Positions 47,782 to 56,953 of a stretch of DNA of 64,000 nucleotides are shown here, piece by piece. Position 1 is the stretch's first letter. Each line of letters begins with the position of its first letter. Under the pieces are notes generated by a model. That model was not told where the DNA came from. It worked only from the letters and a program-made list of their open reading frames with translations, and made no database searches. The DNA is from Phycisphaeraceae bacterium (GTDB taxonomy: Bacteria; Planctomycetota; Phycisphaerae; Phycisphaerales; Phycisphaeraceae). Where the stretch lies: positions 93,560 to 157,559 of the forward strand of contig JAJDCX010000035.1 in NCBI GenBank assembly GCA_029260615.1. The letters are read 5' to 3'. A program made the translations under genes and the position numbers.

Positions 47782-50754
47782 TCACTGCCCGTCGGTATCG
47801 GGTTGGGTCGTGGGTTCGCTGGTTTGGTCGGTGTCGGGGGCTGGGGATTCGCCGTGCGATGCCGCTTGGAGTTGCGCTTCATCCAGCGGGGTATGGGTCA
47901 ATACCACGATGACCGGGTTGGCCAGGTATTTCTCGGCCATGCGTGTGAGTGTTTCGGCATCGGTTTGGGCGACTGCCTTGAGGAACTTCTTGGACCCGGG
48001 GTCATCCAGGCCGTACACCTCGTCCAGTGCGTTGAGCATCGCACGATCACTTAGGCTCTGCTTACCGAAGAATTCACGGGTGAGTACCTTGGCCTTGGCG
48101 CGGTCGATGTCGGCTTGGTTAAAGTCACCTGCCTTAGCACGTTGGATGACGGACATGGTTCGTGCGAGCGCTTCGGCCGCCTGGGGTGCGGAGGTATTGA
48201 AGACCACGGCGGTGTAGCCGGGGACGATCCCGGACCAGGCGGATGCGCCCACGGAGTAAACCAACCCCGGGCCTCTGCCTCGCAGTTCCTGCTCCAACCA
48301 GCCGGCGGGGAAGTCGCTCATGACGTTGGTCAGCACACTCAACGCGGGGTAGTCCTGGTCGGCCCGGCTCACACCGGGGCCGAACCCGATGTAAAACGCG
48401 GTCGCCGGCTTGGAGGTGATGACCTGCACGATCCTGGACTCCGGCGCAGCGGGTGTGAGGGGCTCAAAGGTTTGCCCGGGGTTGGCAGGAAGCCGGCCGA
48501 ACACTTTTTGCGCTGCTTCATAGACCGCCTGGGGATCGACATCCCCGACCACGGACAGCACGGCCGAAGAAGCCCCCAGGTGTGCCGTGTGATAATCCCG
48601 CAGGTCGTCGGCGGTCAGTGATTCCACCACCTCACGACGGCCCAACGCCACGGTCGACCAGGGGTGATGCCCGAAGTATTCACTTCTAAACGCTTGACGT
48701 AGTTCGCCGATCCAGGTCTCGCCATCACGGTCGATCGCGGCGATTAGACGGGGGCGGAGCTTGTCCCATTCCTCGGTGTCGAAGGCCGGGTCGATCACGA
48801 TCTCGCCAAGCAGTTCCAGCAAGACGGGCCAGTCATCACGCAGCGCGGTGGCCTGTGCGTAGGCGGCGTTGTTCCCGGCGGTGGCGTTGAGTTTTGCGCC
48901 CAGGTCTTCCACGGCCTCGGCGATCTGATCGGCGGTGCGGTCTTGGGTGCCACGGGTCAGCATGCTGGCTACCGCGTTGGCGACACCTTCGCGCCCCGGC
49001 TCGTCGGCGAGCAGGCCGCCGGTCCAGAAGAACTGCATCGCTACGGCGGGGACCACGGTCGAACGCTGGACGATCAGCTTCAGGCCGTTGTCCAGTTGGA
49101 ACATCACCGGCGAATCGACTTGGATCCCCACTGCGGTGTCGGACGCCGACGCCAGGTTTTCATTAAGCCGACGGATCAGGGCGTCGTTGTCCAGTTCCAC
49201 CACCTTGTGTTGGACACTTGCCGGGTCGATCAGCGGGGGCTGGCGTTTGGTCAGTGAGGAGTCGTTGTCTTCACCCTCCTGTTTGGGAAGCAGCTGGACG
49301 GTGATGAGTCGGTCGTCGGTCAGGAAGCGTTGCGCGGTTGCCTGCAGGCTTTCTGCGGTCAACGACTGGACCGCTTGGGCGTAACGCTTGAGGTACCCGG
49401 GCTCACCCAGGGAGATCACCTCCCAGGCGAGTGTCGATGCCACACCCTGGGCGGTCTGGTTATTCTGCGCGATGTCAGCGAGCACCTTACGTTTGGCTCG
49501 GTCCAGTTCGGCCTGTGACACGGGCTGGTCGCGCAGCTTCTGGACTTCGGCCAGTACCGCCGACTTGAGTTCATCCAGCGACGCCTCGCGGTCGGTCGGC
49601 TCGGCGGTCACGGCAAAATAACCCTCGGTCCAAACGGAGCTGGCGTTGTAGGCACCGATCGAGGTCGCCAGCCGTTGGTCATCGCGGACACCTCGCTTGA
49701 GTCGGCTGGACTCGCCCTGGCCCAAAACCATCGCCAGCACGTCCAGCTCGTAATCACCCTCGGCCCCCAGCTTCGTGCCGGGCCAAGCCAGGCGGAGCTT
49801 GGGGATCTCGATGTCCGCGTGCGCGGTGACGTGGCGGGGCCCGTCGATCGCAGGCTCAACCGGCAGGCTCACCTTAGGCAACTGACCGGCGGGGATGTGC
49901 GACCACAAAGACGCGACCTGGTCCACGACCCGCTGTTTGTCGATGTCGCCAACCACGACAAAGACCATGTTGTTTGGGACGTACATCCGCTTGTAAAAGT
50001 CGTATATCTCGTCCCGGCTGATCGAGCGGAAGTCGTCGAGGTACCCGATGATCGGGTCGCGAGCCGGGTGTACGAGGTACCGCGCCTGCTGTGTGGTCTT
50101 CGAGAGAACCGTGCTGGGTCGGCTGTTTCTCATCTCCATCTCGCGCTGGATCACGCTGCGTTCCCGGGCGTACTCGGTCTCGGTGACCTGCGCATTTTGC
50201 ATCCAGTCCGACACCAGCCCGATCGCCTCGTCGGTGTATTCGCTGACGGTGTTGACGTAGTAGCGGACGTTGTCGTGCCCGGTGGCGGCGTTGGTCTGCG
50301 CACCGATCCGCCCAAGCGTGGCGTTGGATTCCTGTTCGGTACGATTCGAAGTCGAACCGCCGGCCAGCAGGTGCTCAAGGAAATGGCTCAGCCCCGCGCC
50401 GACGTGTTCCTGCTCGAAGATCGAGCCGGTCTTAACCCAGGCCTGGGCGGTGACCACCGGGGCGGTTGGCAGCTCTTGGGCGACCACGATCATCCGGTTG
50501 GGCAGTTCTACAATCAGCCGATCTTCGCGTTCATCCAGCACCGCGTACTCCCTTGCCCGTGTTTGTTTAGCCGTGCCTGTAACCACCGTCACATCGGACT
50601 CCCCCGACGCGGCTTGCCCGTCGGCGTCGGCTGGGGCGCTGCACCCCACCGCCAAAACCATCCAGCTCGCCGCCAGACAGCCAGCCGTTGCCAGCAGAAC
50701 CCCGCGAAGACGACCGCCGATAGAAGACCCTACATACATTCTGGTTCCTTTCAT
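47782..50754 (-). CDS. M16 family zinc peptidase, two-domain
   Basis: GLSHFLEHLLAGG (HxxEH) in the first domain; second M16 domain lacks HxxEH (GVANAVASML). Confidence 0.92.
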   Translation of the reverse strand: MKGTRMYVGSSIGGRLRGVLLATAGCLAASWMVLAVGCSAPADADGQAASGESDVTVVTGTAKQTRAREYAVLDEREDRLIVELPNRMIVVAQELPTAPVVTAQAWVKTGSIFEQEHVGAGLSHFLEHLLAGGSTSNRTEQESNATLGRIGAQTNAATGHDNVRYYVNTVSEYTDEAIGLVSDWMQNAQVTETEYARERSVIQREMEMRNSRPSTVLSKTTQQARYLVHPARDPIIGYLDDFRSISRDEIYDFYKRMYVPNNMVFVVVGDIDKQRVVDQVASLWSHIPAGQLPKVSLPVEPAIDGPRHVTAHADIEIPKLRLAWPGTKLGAEGDYELDVLAMVLGQGESSRLKRGVRDDQRLATSIGAYNASSVWTEGYFAVTAEPTDREASLDELKSAVLAEVQKLRDQPVSQAELDRAKRKVLADIAQNNQTAQGVASTLAWEVISLGEPGYLKRYAQAVQSLTAESLQATAQRFLTDDRLITVQLLPKQEGEDNDSSLTKRQPPLIDPASVQHKVVELDNDALIRRLNENLASASDTAVGIQVDSPVMFQLDNGLKLIVQRSTVVPAVAMQFFWTGGLLADEPGREGVANAVASMLTRGTQDRTADQIAEAVEDLGAKLNATAGNNAAYAQATALRDDWPVLLELLGEIVIDPAFDTEEWDKLRPRLIAAIDRDGETWIGELRQAFRSEYFGHHPWSTVALGRREVVESLTADDLRDYHTAHLGASSAVLSVVGDVDPQAVYEAAQKVFGRLPANPGQTFEPLTPAAPESRIVQVITSKPATAFYIGFGPGVSRADQDYPALSVLTNVMSDFPAGWLEQELRGRGPGLVYSVGASAWSGIVPGYTAVVFNTSAPQAAEALARTMSVIQRAKAGDFNQADIDRAKAKVLTREFFGKQSLSDRAMLNALDEVYGLDDPGSKKFLKAVAQTDAETLTRMAEKYLANPVIVVLTHTPLDEAQLQAASHGESPAPDTDQTSEPTTQPDTDGQ

Positions 50755-50863
50755 GAACCCACCTGCGATCTGGGAAAACCGCCCCGCCCCCTGCTTATCG
50801 GCGGATCAAGGCCCCCGCCGTTACGACCGATACAAACCTTACCACTGCGCCGGAGCCCCCGCC

Positions 50864-51685
50864 ATGACCCAGGCCTACCAGCCTCAAACCCCATTCCTCA
50901 CGCCTCACCCGGCGACGCTGCAAGCGCGTGAGGCCGAGCATTTCAACAGGCACTACGCCCAGGAAGCCGCCCAGGGCATCACGCCCCTGACCGACTTCGA
51001 CAAGCTACGTTATGCCGCCCCCAGTGCAAAGACGATCTTCCCACGCGAATATTTCTACCACCTGCTGGCCCCCCTGACGGGTAAGCGGGTTCTGGAGATC
51101 GCCGCCGGCAACGGGATCGACGCAAGTATCGCCGCCCACAACGGCGCAGAAGTCCACGCCTACGACCTCTCACAAAAATCCATCGATATGGTCAACCGAC
51201 GCGCCATGGTCAACGCCGTCGCCAACCGGGTCCGCACACAAGTCACCGGCAGTTTCAACGACGCCTTCCCCCACCAAACCTTTGACGCGATCCTGGGCTA
51301 CGCGGCGCTACACCATCTGCCGGACCTCGAAGAGTTGAGCCAACAGGTCTACGACCGTCTGAGCCCCGGCGGCGTTGCCGTCTTCGCGGAGCCTGTTGTG
51401 AACTCCAAGATGTTGGACAAAATACGGGGGCTGATCCCCTACTCGATCCACGAGATGACCGAAGACGAAATCCCGATGGATGACGACCGGATCGCCGACT
51501 TCGCCCGCCCGTTTGACCGGATGGTCCGTCGTGACTTCCAACTCACCAGCAGGCTTTGGCCTATCTTCCCGAACAACTGGCCGCTGGCGGTGGCTCTGCA
51601 CAAGCTGGACAGCGGGCTGGTGAAGCTGCCGTTCATGCGGCGTTTTGCGACGGTGGTGGTGTTTGGTCTATATAAGAAAAGCTAG
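50864..51685 (+). CDS. Class I SAM-dependent methyltransferase
   Basis: RVLEIAAGNGIDASIAAHNGAEVHAYDLSQKSIDMV; DAILGYAALHHLPDLEELSQQVYDRLSPGGVAVFAEPV. Conserved region starts at this ATG; the annotated upstream extension overlaps the M16 gene antisense. Confidence 0.85.
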   Translation: MTQAYQPQTPFLTPHPATLQAREAEHFNRHYAQEAAQGITPLTDFDKLRYAAPSAKTIFPREYFYHLLAPLTGKRVLEIAAGNGIDASIAAHNGAEVHAYDLSQKSIDMVNRRAMVNAVANRVRTQVTGSFNDAFPHQTFDAILGYAALHHLPDLEELSQQVYDRLSPGGVAVFAEPVVNSKMLDKIRGLIPYSIHEMTEDEIPMDDDRIADFARPFDRMVRRDFQLTSRLWPIFPNNWPLAVALHKLDSGLVKLPFMRRFATVVVFGLYKKS

Positions 51686-51828
51686 AAAACCAGAAGGCTG
51701 AAAATAAGAGAAGGCCTGTCCGCAGGGATTGCCCGCCCAATCGAATTTTCCGATTTCTGTATTTCCAATTTTCCAGTTTTTCAACTTTCCCCACCCCCCG
51801 GCATTGCTTACAATGCCTCGCCTTAGAC

Positions 51829-51900
51829 GCCAGCTTAGCTCAGTGGTAGAGCAGTTCTTTCGTAAAGAACAGGTCGCGAGTTCAAATCTCGCAGCTGGCT
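51829..51900 (+). tRNA. tRNA-Thr (anticodon CGT)
   Basis: GCCAGCT...AGCTCAGTGGTAGAGC AGTTCTTTCGTAAAGAAC AGGTC GCGAGTTCAAATCTCGC AGCTGGC T; full cloverleaf. Confidence 0.95.
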
Positions 51901-51913
51901 TTGGCTCCCCCAC

Positions 51914-51986
51914 GCCACCGTAGCTCAATTGGCAGAGCAGCGGTTTTGTAAACCGCAGGTTGCAGGTTCGATTCCTGTCGGTGGCT
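51914..51986 (+). tRNA. tRNA-Thr (anticodon TGT)
   Basis: GCCACCG TAGCTCAATTGGCAGAGCA GCGGTTTTGTAAACCGC AGGTT GCAGGTTCGATTCCTGT CGGTGGC T; full cloverleaf. Confidence 0.95.
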
Positions 51987-52058
51987 TTTTTGGGGCCTGA
52001 ACGGCCATTGCAATTTCTCTTCACATCTACTTATATCGAAATAGCAGGGGCGTATTGA

Positions 52059-52080
52059 GCCAAGCTTGGCCTAATTAGGC
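52059..52080. repeat. Two overlapping 12-bp palindromes
   Basis: GCCAAGCTTGGC (52059..52070) overlaps GCCTAATTAGGC (52069..52080) by 2 bp. Confidence 0.8.
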
Positions 52081-52338
52081 AAGATGTCTCAGATTCATAC
52101 TAGGTACCTCTGCTATATATCGACTTTTTTTCGCAAAAAAGCCCTTCCCCCTTTACACCTCCAATCTGATCTTATATAATTTGAAGTGGTCGAGGCTCGA
52201 TATCTATATATTTCGTACCACAACGGCCTTTGATCGAGTATGAATAAGTGGGGTAAACCGCAGGGAAGCAGTTTGGAACTACCCGCCCCGGGGCATCACG
52301 CCCAATCGCACGGACACCGAGTACACAAGGATTCACCG

Positions 52339-53244
52339 ATGCCACGAACAACCAACCGTCCAGGCAGGACTACCGGCTTCACGCTCATCGAGTTGCTGGT
52401 CGTCATCTCCATCATCGCACTGCTGGTGGGCATCCTCCTGCCGGCTCTGGGTGCCGCGAGGAACACAGCCCGCAACGCGATCTGCCTGAGCAACGAACGC
52501 CAGATCGGCATTGCGAACGGTTCCTACTCGGTCGATAACGATGACTTCGTCGTGCTTTGGCGCAAGTGGGATGATTACAGCATCGTTCCACTAACAGCCG
52601 TCTCTGATACCGCTTCGTTCCGAGGCGACTGGGTATGGACAAGCACGATTGTGATCGGCGGCTACGGCGCGGAGCGCAAGATGTTCAAATGCCCTTCATT
52701 CCCCGAGGCGGACGAGAACAACAACCAAAACATCCGCGATGCCAATCTCGATGACCCGGGACCTGGCACCACCCCGGGCCCGGCAGGTGGTGACACCAAC
52801 TGGTTCCACTCTGATTACGGCATCAACATCATCGCCTACGGTGCCAAGCGGTTCGACAAATCAACTAATCCAGCCTTTGGGGGCAACGCACTGAAGGCAA
52901 GGAACATGAAGTCCTCAATCAATGCTTCTGAAATGAGAAGGCCATCAGAGCACCTGGCGGTGGTCGATACCTTCTTCCGTGATGGGCACCCCCAATCATC
53001 CACGTTCAATCCCAACTTCAAGCAGCGCGGCTTCTACATCACCGCGGGGATCCGCACCAACGAATCACCCGACCCCCGGCACGGCAGCGGCATGAATATC
53101 CTCTGGGGCGATGGCCACTGCAGCGTCCTGAAGGTTTCCGATCGTTTGGAGCCTTTTGATGAGATCGCCGAGTACACCACGGGCGGCGTGTACATCGACA
53201 GGGAAGATGAGGGCATCATCAACATCTGGGACACCCGTAACTGA
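52339..53244 (+). CDS. Prepilin-like protein with H-X9-DG domain
   Basis: [36 protein letters not shown]-terminal [13 protein letters not shown]. Confidence 0.88.
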   Translation: MPRTTNRPGRTTGFTLIELLVVISIIALLVGILLPALGAARNTARNAICLSNERQIGIANGSYSVDNDDFVVLWRKWDDYSIVPLTAVSDTASFRGDWVWTSTIVIGGYGAERKMFKCPSFPEADENNNQNIRDANLDDPGPGTTPGPAGGDTNWFHSDYGINIIAYGAKRFDKSTNPAFGGNALKARNMKSSINASEMRRPSEHLAVVDTFFRDGHPQSSTFNPNFKQRGFYITAGIRTNESPDPRHGSGMNILWGDGHCSVLKVSDRLEPFDEIAEYTTGGVYIDREDEGIINIWDTRN

Positions 53245-53280
53245 TCGCCCTACAAGCCCCTCCTGAATGACCCCTCACCA

Positions 53281-53308
53281 CACCGCCTGTCACCGGGCGG
53301 TGTTTTTT
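53281..53308 (+). terminator. Rho-independent terminator
   Basis: CACCGCC tgtcaccg GGCGGTG TTTTTT. Confidence 0.8.
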
Positions 53309-53348
53309 ATTGCCCGTTGCCATGGGAATCCCAATACCCCGATTACCC

Positions 53349-53376
53349 TTGTTTATTGGCCTGGATGTTCTATAAT
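53349..53376 (+). promoter_or_regulatory. Sigma70-like promoter
   Basis: TTGTTT-N16-TATAAT, ~160 bp upstream of the following prepilin gene. Confidence 0.55.
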
Positions 53377-53535
53377 TTACTGCAGCGGCCTATTGGCTGT
53401 TTCTTTGTGTGGTGGTTCGTTGATGCTTAATTCAGGCGTCAAGCCCACAGGGAGAAGCCTCAGACCTTTCAGGGGACAGGATCGCCCGGTTGTGTCTATT
53501 TCGTTCTGTTTCCTTCATGTTATCGAGGCTCGATC

Positions 53536-54444
53536 ATGCCCCATACGAACCGAAAAACCCAAGGTTTCACGCTCATTGAGTTGTTGGTGGTGATCTCAAT
53601 CATCGCCCTGCTGATAGGGATCCTGCTGCCGGCCCTGAGCGCCGCCCGCGAGACCGCCCGGGGCGTGGTCTGCCAGACACACCACAAGAACCTATCGACT
53701 GCGTTCGTTGCCTACGCCGCAGACACCAGCGGCATCTGGCCGGGCTGGGCGATCGTCAGCGCCCCCGTCGCTGATACCGGCTCATGGATCCCCTATGCCG
53801 ACCTGCGCAGCCCGAGGGTGGTGGACTTGAGAGAGGGTGCCCTTTGGCCATACACGCCGGACTTAGGGGTATTTGTTTGCCCAAGCGACCCGTTCGCCCA
53901 CCTCAGTAATGGGCTGAGCTATTCCATCAGCAATCATATTTACCGGCCACCCACGCGGCACCTAAACGGGGGCATCGCTGCTGCCGCAAACTGGCCGGGT
54001 AACCCACCCACCGATCCGCAATACCTGGTTGAGCCCGGGATCGCTGTCACGGTTTCGGGAAAACAGATCAGGTACCCCAACTCGGACAAGTTTGTGTCGC
54101 CATCGGGCCTGATCTTCCTCGTAGGCGAGGGCGGGCCGGCCGAGGATATCTTCCCCGGGCAGGCAGCGGTCGGTATCGGCGTGAACGACGGTTTGTTCCA
54201 GAACCTCTACAGCGACGAGGACGGCGGCAACGGCGACTTCGGCAGAACCGACAAGACCAAGTGGTACCACAGCGACGCCACCGCGTTCGGTTTTGCTGAC
54301 GGCCACGGCGAACTGCGTAAACGCAACGACCCGGAAATCATCGGCTACAGCAGGGTGCAACGGACCTCGACCGACAGGTTCTTCCAGTATGGTCGCATCT
54401 GGGACCCCGCGGCCGAGGCGCCACGCATCGCCGGGACAAACTGA
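53536..54444 (+). CDS. Prepilin-like protein with H-X9-DG domain
   Basis: [36 protein letters not shown]-terminal HSDATAFGFADGH. Confidence 0.88.
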   Translation: MPHTNRKTQGFTLIELLVVISIIALLIGILLPALSAARETARGVVCQTHHKNLSTAFVAYAADTSGIWPGWAIVSAPVADTGSWIPYADLRSPRVVDLREGALWPYTPDLGVFVCPSDPFAHLSNGLSYSISNHIYRPPTRHLNGGIAAAANWPGNPPTDPQYLVEPGIAVTVSGKQIRYPNSDKFVSPSGLIFLVGEGGPAEDIFPGQAAVGIGVNDGLFQNLYSDEDGGNGDFGRTDKTKWYHSDATAFGFADGHGELRKRNDPEIIGYSRVQRTSTDRFFQYGRIWDPAAEAPRIAGTN

Positions 54445-54501
54445 CCCAACCCGTGGCGACGCTCACCTAAGCCAAAAACCGATCTCGAAAACTTGACACG
54501 A

Positions 54502-54536
54502 AAAAGCCCAGGGAAGGCATGCTCTCCTGGGCTTTT
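54502..54536. terminator. Bidirectional terminator between convergent genes
   Basis: AAAAGCCCAGG gaaggcatgctct CCTGGGCTTTT. Confidence 0.8.
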
Positions 54537-54572
54537 GGTTTATCTGTGGATAGTCAGTGTTACTGCCCAGGC

Positions 54573-55730
54573 TCACCGCCGCCAGAAACGCCAGCCCTGG
54601 TGTTCTTTTTCGACCTGGTCTACGAGGTAGTCCCACTGGAATGCCGGGCCGGGGTCGATCTTGCTCTTCTTGATGTGGTAGTGCCCGATCAGCCCCTGGT
54701 GCTCGGCGAACTGTTCATCCGAGAGTGTGCCGGGGATGAGGTTGCCATCCTCATCGCGTGGGTAATCGTTTTGGATGTTGGGGAAGATCTTTGTCAGGGC
54801 TGCGGTGAGTTTGACCAGCGCCTTGTACTGCTCGGTGGTGAGGTCGTATTGCCTGACTTCCCGCTCGTTGATCGTGCCGACGACAGAATCGGGGCGGATC
54901 GGGCCGGTGATTTTATCAAGATGCTTTACGCCGCCATCGCCGCGGGATTCCGGGAGAGTGAGTCGGGTGCTGCCGTCGTCCTGGGTCTGGTACCACTGGC
55001 TTAGGACTTTCATGTCGTCCGGCGGGTAGGCGCCCATGTTGGCGATCTCGATGCCGACGGAGCGGTCGTTGGATTTGCCGGCATGCCAGGCGCGTTCCTT
55101 GAGGTCCAGGGTCTGGTAGATCGTGCCGTCGATGTCGAGCATGAAGTGGACGCTAAGCGTGCGGTGATCGTGTAGGACATTGAAGCACTGCCGGCTTGTT
55201 CCGCAGACGTCGTAGTGAAGCACGAACTGGTCAACGGTGTCCTGGAGCAAGGCCAAGGGCCAGCCGCCGTTCTTGATCTGATGGAGTTGTTCCGGGGTGA
55301 AGTGCTTGCCCTTGTAGCGGAGGTTGTAACGGTTAGGCGAGTCGATCTCTTCCTTGGTGACTTCCCAGAGCGCTTCATCGTAGGCTGGGAAGTGCTTGTC
55401 GATGCGGTAGGCGTCGTAACCCCCCGGGTCCATCCAGAGGACCACGGGGGTGCCGGTGTGGAAGAACTGGCCCGCCACGACGATCTCATCGCCGGTGCGT
55501 TTATCCAGAGAGCCGGACACGGGCTTTGCGATCCCGCAGCCGGGAAGTGAAGTTGCCGTGAGGGTGAGGGTGGCAGCCAAGAGGGCGTTTCGTAATGGGG
55601 AAATCAACATGAGCGGACTCCTTACATGTGTGATCGTTTGATTATTGCGAAATAATGGGCGTGAGCAAGCCCACTTGAGGCGGACCTGGCCATCATGCCG
55701 TCCACCTGAACAACCCTGCTTGGCAAGCAC
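54573..55730 (-). CDS. N-acetylmuramoyl-L-alanine amidase (Amidase_2/AmpD-like) domain protein
   Basis: LSVHFMLDIDGTIYQTLDLKERAWHAGKSNDRSVGIEIANMGAYP; zinc His residues and substrate-loop pattern. Confidence 0.82.
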   Translation of the reverse strand: MLAKQGCSGGRHDGQVRLKWACSRPLFRNNQTITHVRSPLMLISPLRNALLAATLTLTATSLPGCGIAKPVSGSLDKRTGDEIVVAGQFFHTGTPVVLWMDPGGYDAYRIDKHFPAYDEALWEVTKEEIDSPNRYNLRYKGKHFTPEQLHQIKNGGWPLALLQDTVDQFVLHYDVCGTSRQCFNVLHDHRTLSVHFMLDIDGTIYQTLDLKERAWHAGKSNDRSVGIEIANMGAYPPDDMKVLSQWYQTQDDGSTRLTLPESRGDGGVKHLDKITGPIRPDSVVGTINEREVRQYDLTTEQYKALVKLTAALTKIFPNIQNDYPRDEDGNLIPGTLSDEQFAEHQGLIGHYHIKKSKIDPGPAFQWDYLVDQVEKEHQGWRFWRR

Positions 55731-55769
55731 ACGCCAACGGTAACACCCAGCAGACCGCTTGGAGCCATA

Positions 55770-55801
55770 AAAAAACCACCCCGACCGTTGGGTCGGGGTG
55801 G
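55770..55801 (-). terminator. Rho-independent terminator for the minus-strand PEP-CTERM gene
   Basis: CCACCCCGACC gttg GGTCGGGGTGG, with poly-A on the plus strand (T-tract on minus). Confidence 0.85.
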
Positions 55802-55839
55802 CGTTGGGTTATTAAGTTTTTATCAACCGGTCAGCGGAC

Positions 55840-56511
55840 TTAGCGGCGTTTACGGCTAAGCATCGCCAGACCACCGAGGCCCATCAGGCCCAGGGTTGCT
55901 GGTTCGGGGACGGGCTCAAACATCACGCCAGCGGTACGAGCGCCGACAAAGCCGGCAGTCGTCGTGTCGATCGTGAAGGTGATCACCTGGCTGGCGTCGG
56001 TCACGGTGATCTGCCCGAGCAGTTCCCACAGCCCAATGCCCAATCCGTTGGGGACGTCAAGAATATTCTGGTCGCGGCTGCCGCTGAGCTCTGACCCGGC
56101 GATGCCGTCAATATCAACGTCGTAGAGGGTCGGCTGGCCACTATTGTTGGCCGACTGCGGGTAGGTGAGGTAGACGTTGTAAACGCCCGCACCACCGCCG
56201 GTCACCCCTGAGGCGAACAATCCGGCATTGGAATTAAGAACCGTGGCGGCACTGAACACGGTGTTGTCGATGTCAGCGCTGGGTGTGTAGGTGTAGGTGT
56301 ACGGCTCACCACCGAACACGGATGCCGCGCCGGGCGTGAGGCCGGGAGCCAGCAAGGTGCCCGAGCCAGCCGTGGTGGAAGCACTGGTCCCCGTGCCCGC
56401 GGAGTAGTTAGCCGAGGCTTTGCCGTTGGGTTCGATGATAAACGCACCCTGCGCCGCTGTGGATACGACCATAATCGCGGCGCAACCGAGTCCTGCAATG
56501 ACTGTCTTCAT
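55840..56511 (-). CDS. PEP-CTERM sorting domain protein
   Basis: Signal peptide; C-terminal PVPEPATLGLMGLGGLAMLSRKRR. Confidence 0.88.
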   Translation of the reverse strand: MKTVIAGLGCAAIMVVSTAAQGAFIIEPNGKASANYSAGTGTSASTTAGSGTLLAPGLTPGAASVFGGEPYTYTYTPSADIDNTVFSAATVLNSNAGLFASGVTGGGAGVYNVYLTYPQSANNSGQPTLYDVDIDGIAGSELSGSRDQNILDVPNGLGIGLWELLGQITVTDASQVITFTIDTTTAGFVGARTAGVMFEPVPEPATLGLMGLGGLAMLSRKRR

Positions 56512-56953
56512 AACTCTCCTCCTAAAAGAAACGTGATGTGAAACCGTGATGCCATACCTGGCTTACTTCGTGACAAAATACCCGAAGGTCATCGGTAGAT
56601 AGGTCTTTCTCACCTCCCGATGTCGAGCCTGACAACAAGTATTATATAACCTCATCCGGCTGCGATTGCAAGGGCTTTGGGCGTACCATGTGATAAATAT
56701 CCTTATTTTTCGCCTTTTCGGTGATAATTATCAGAGATATCCCCCTATCTTAACGCCCGGCCAGCGAAGTATAACCAGATGGCCTATGGACAGGACCGGG
56801 GGTACTTGGGGGCTCAAAAAATGATTATCGTACTATTTGTTCTATAATACGATGGTAATCTTGGTCTACTGTGGTATCTTCTTTGATGTATACTGGGGTA
56901 AAGGGCCAGCATGGCCTGAATTCCGTGGGGCGACACATGAGATGGAGGATGTT

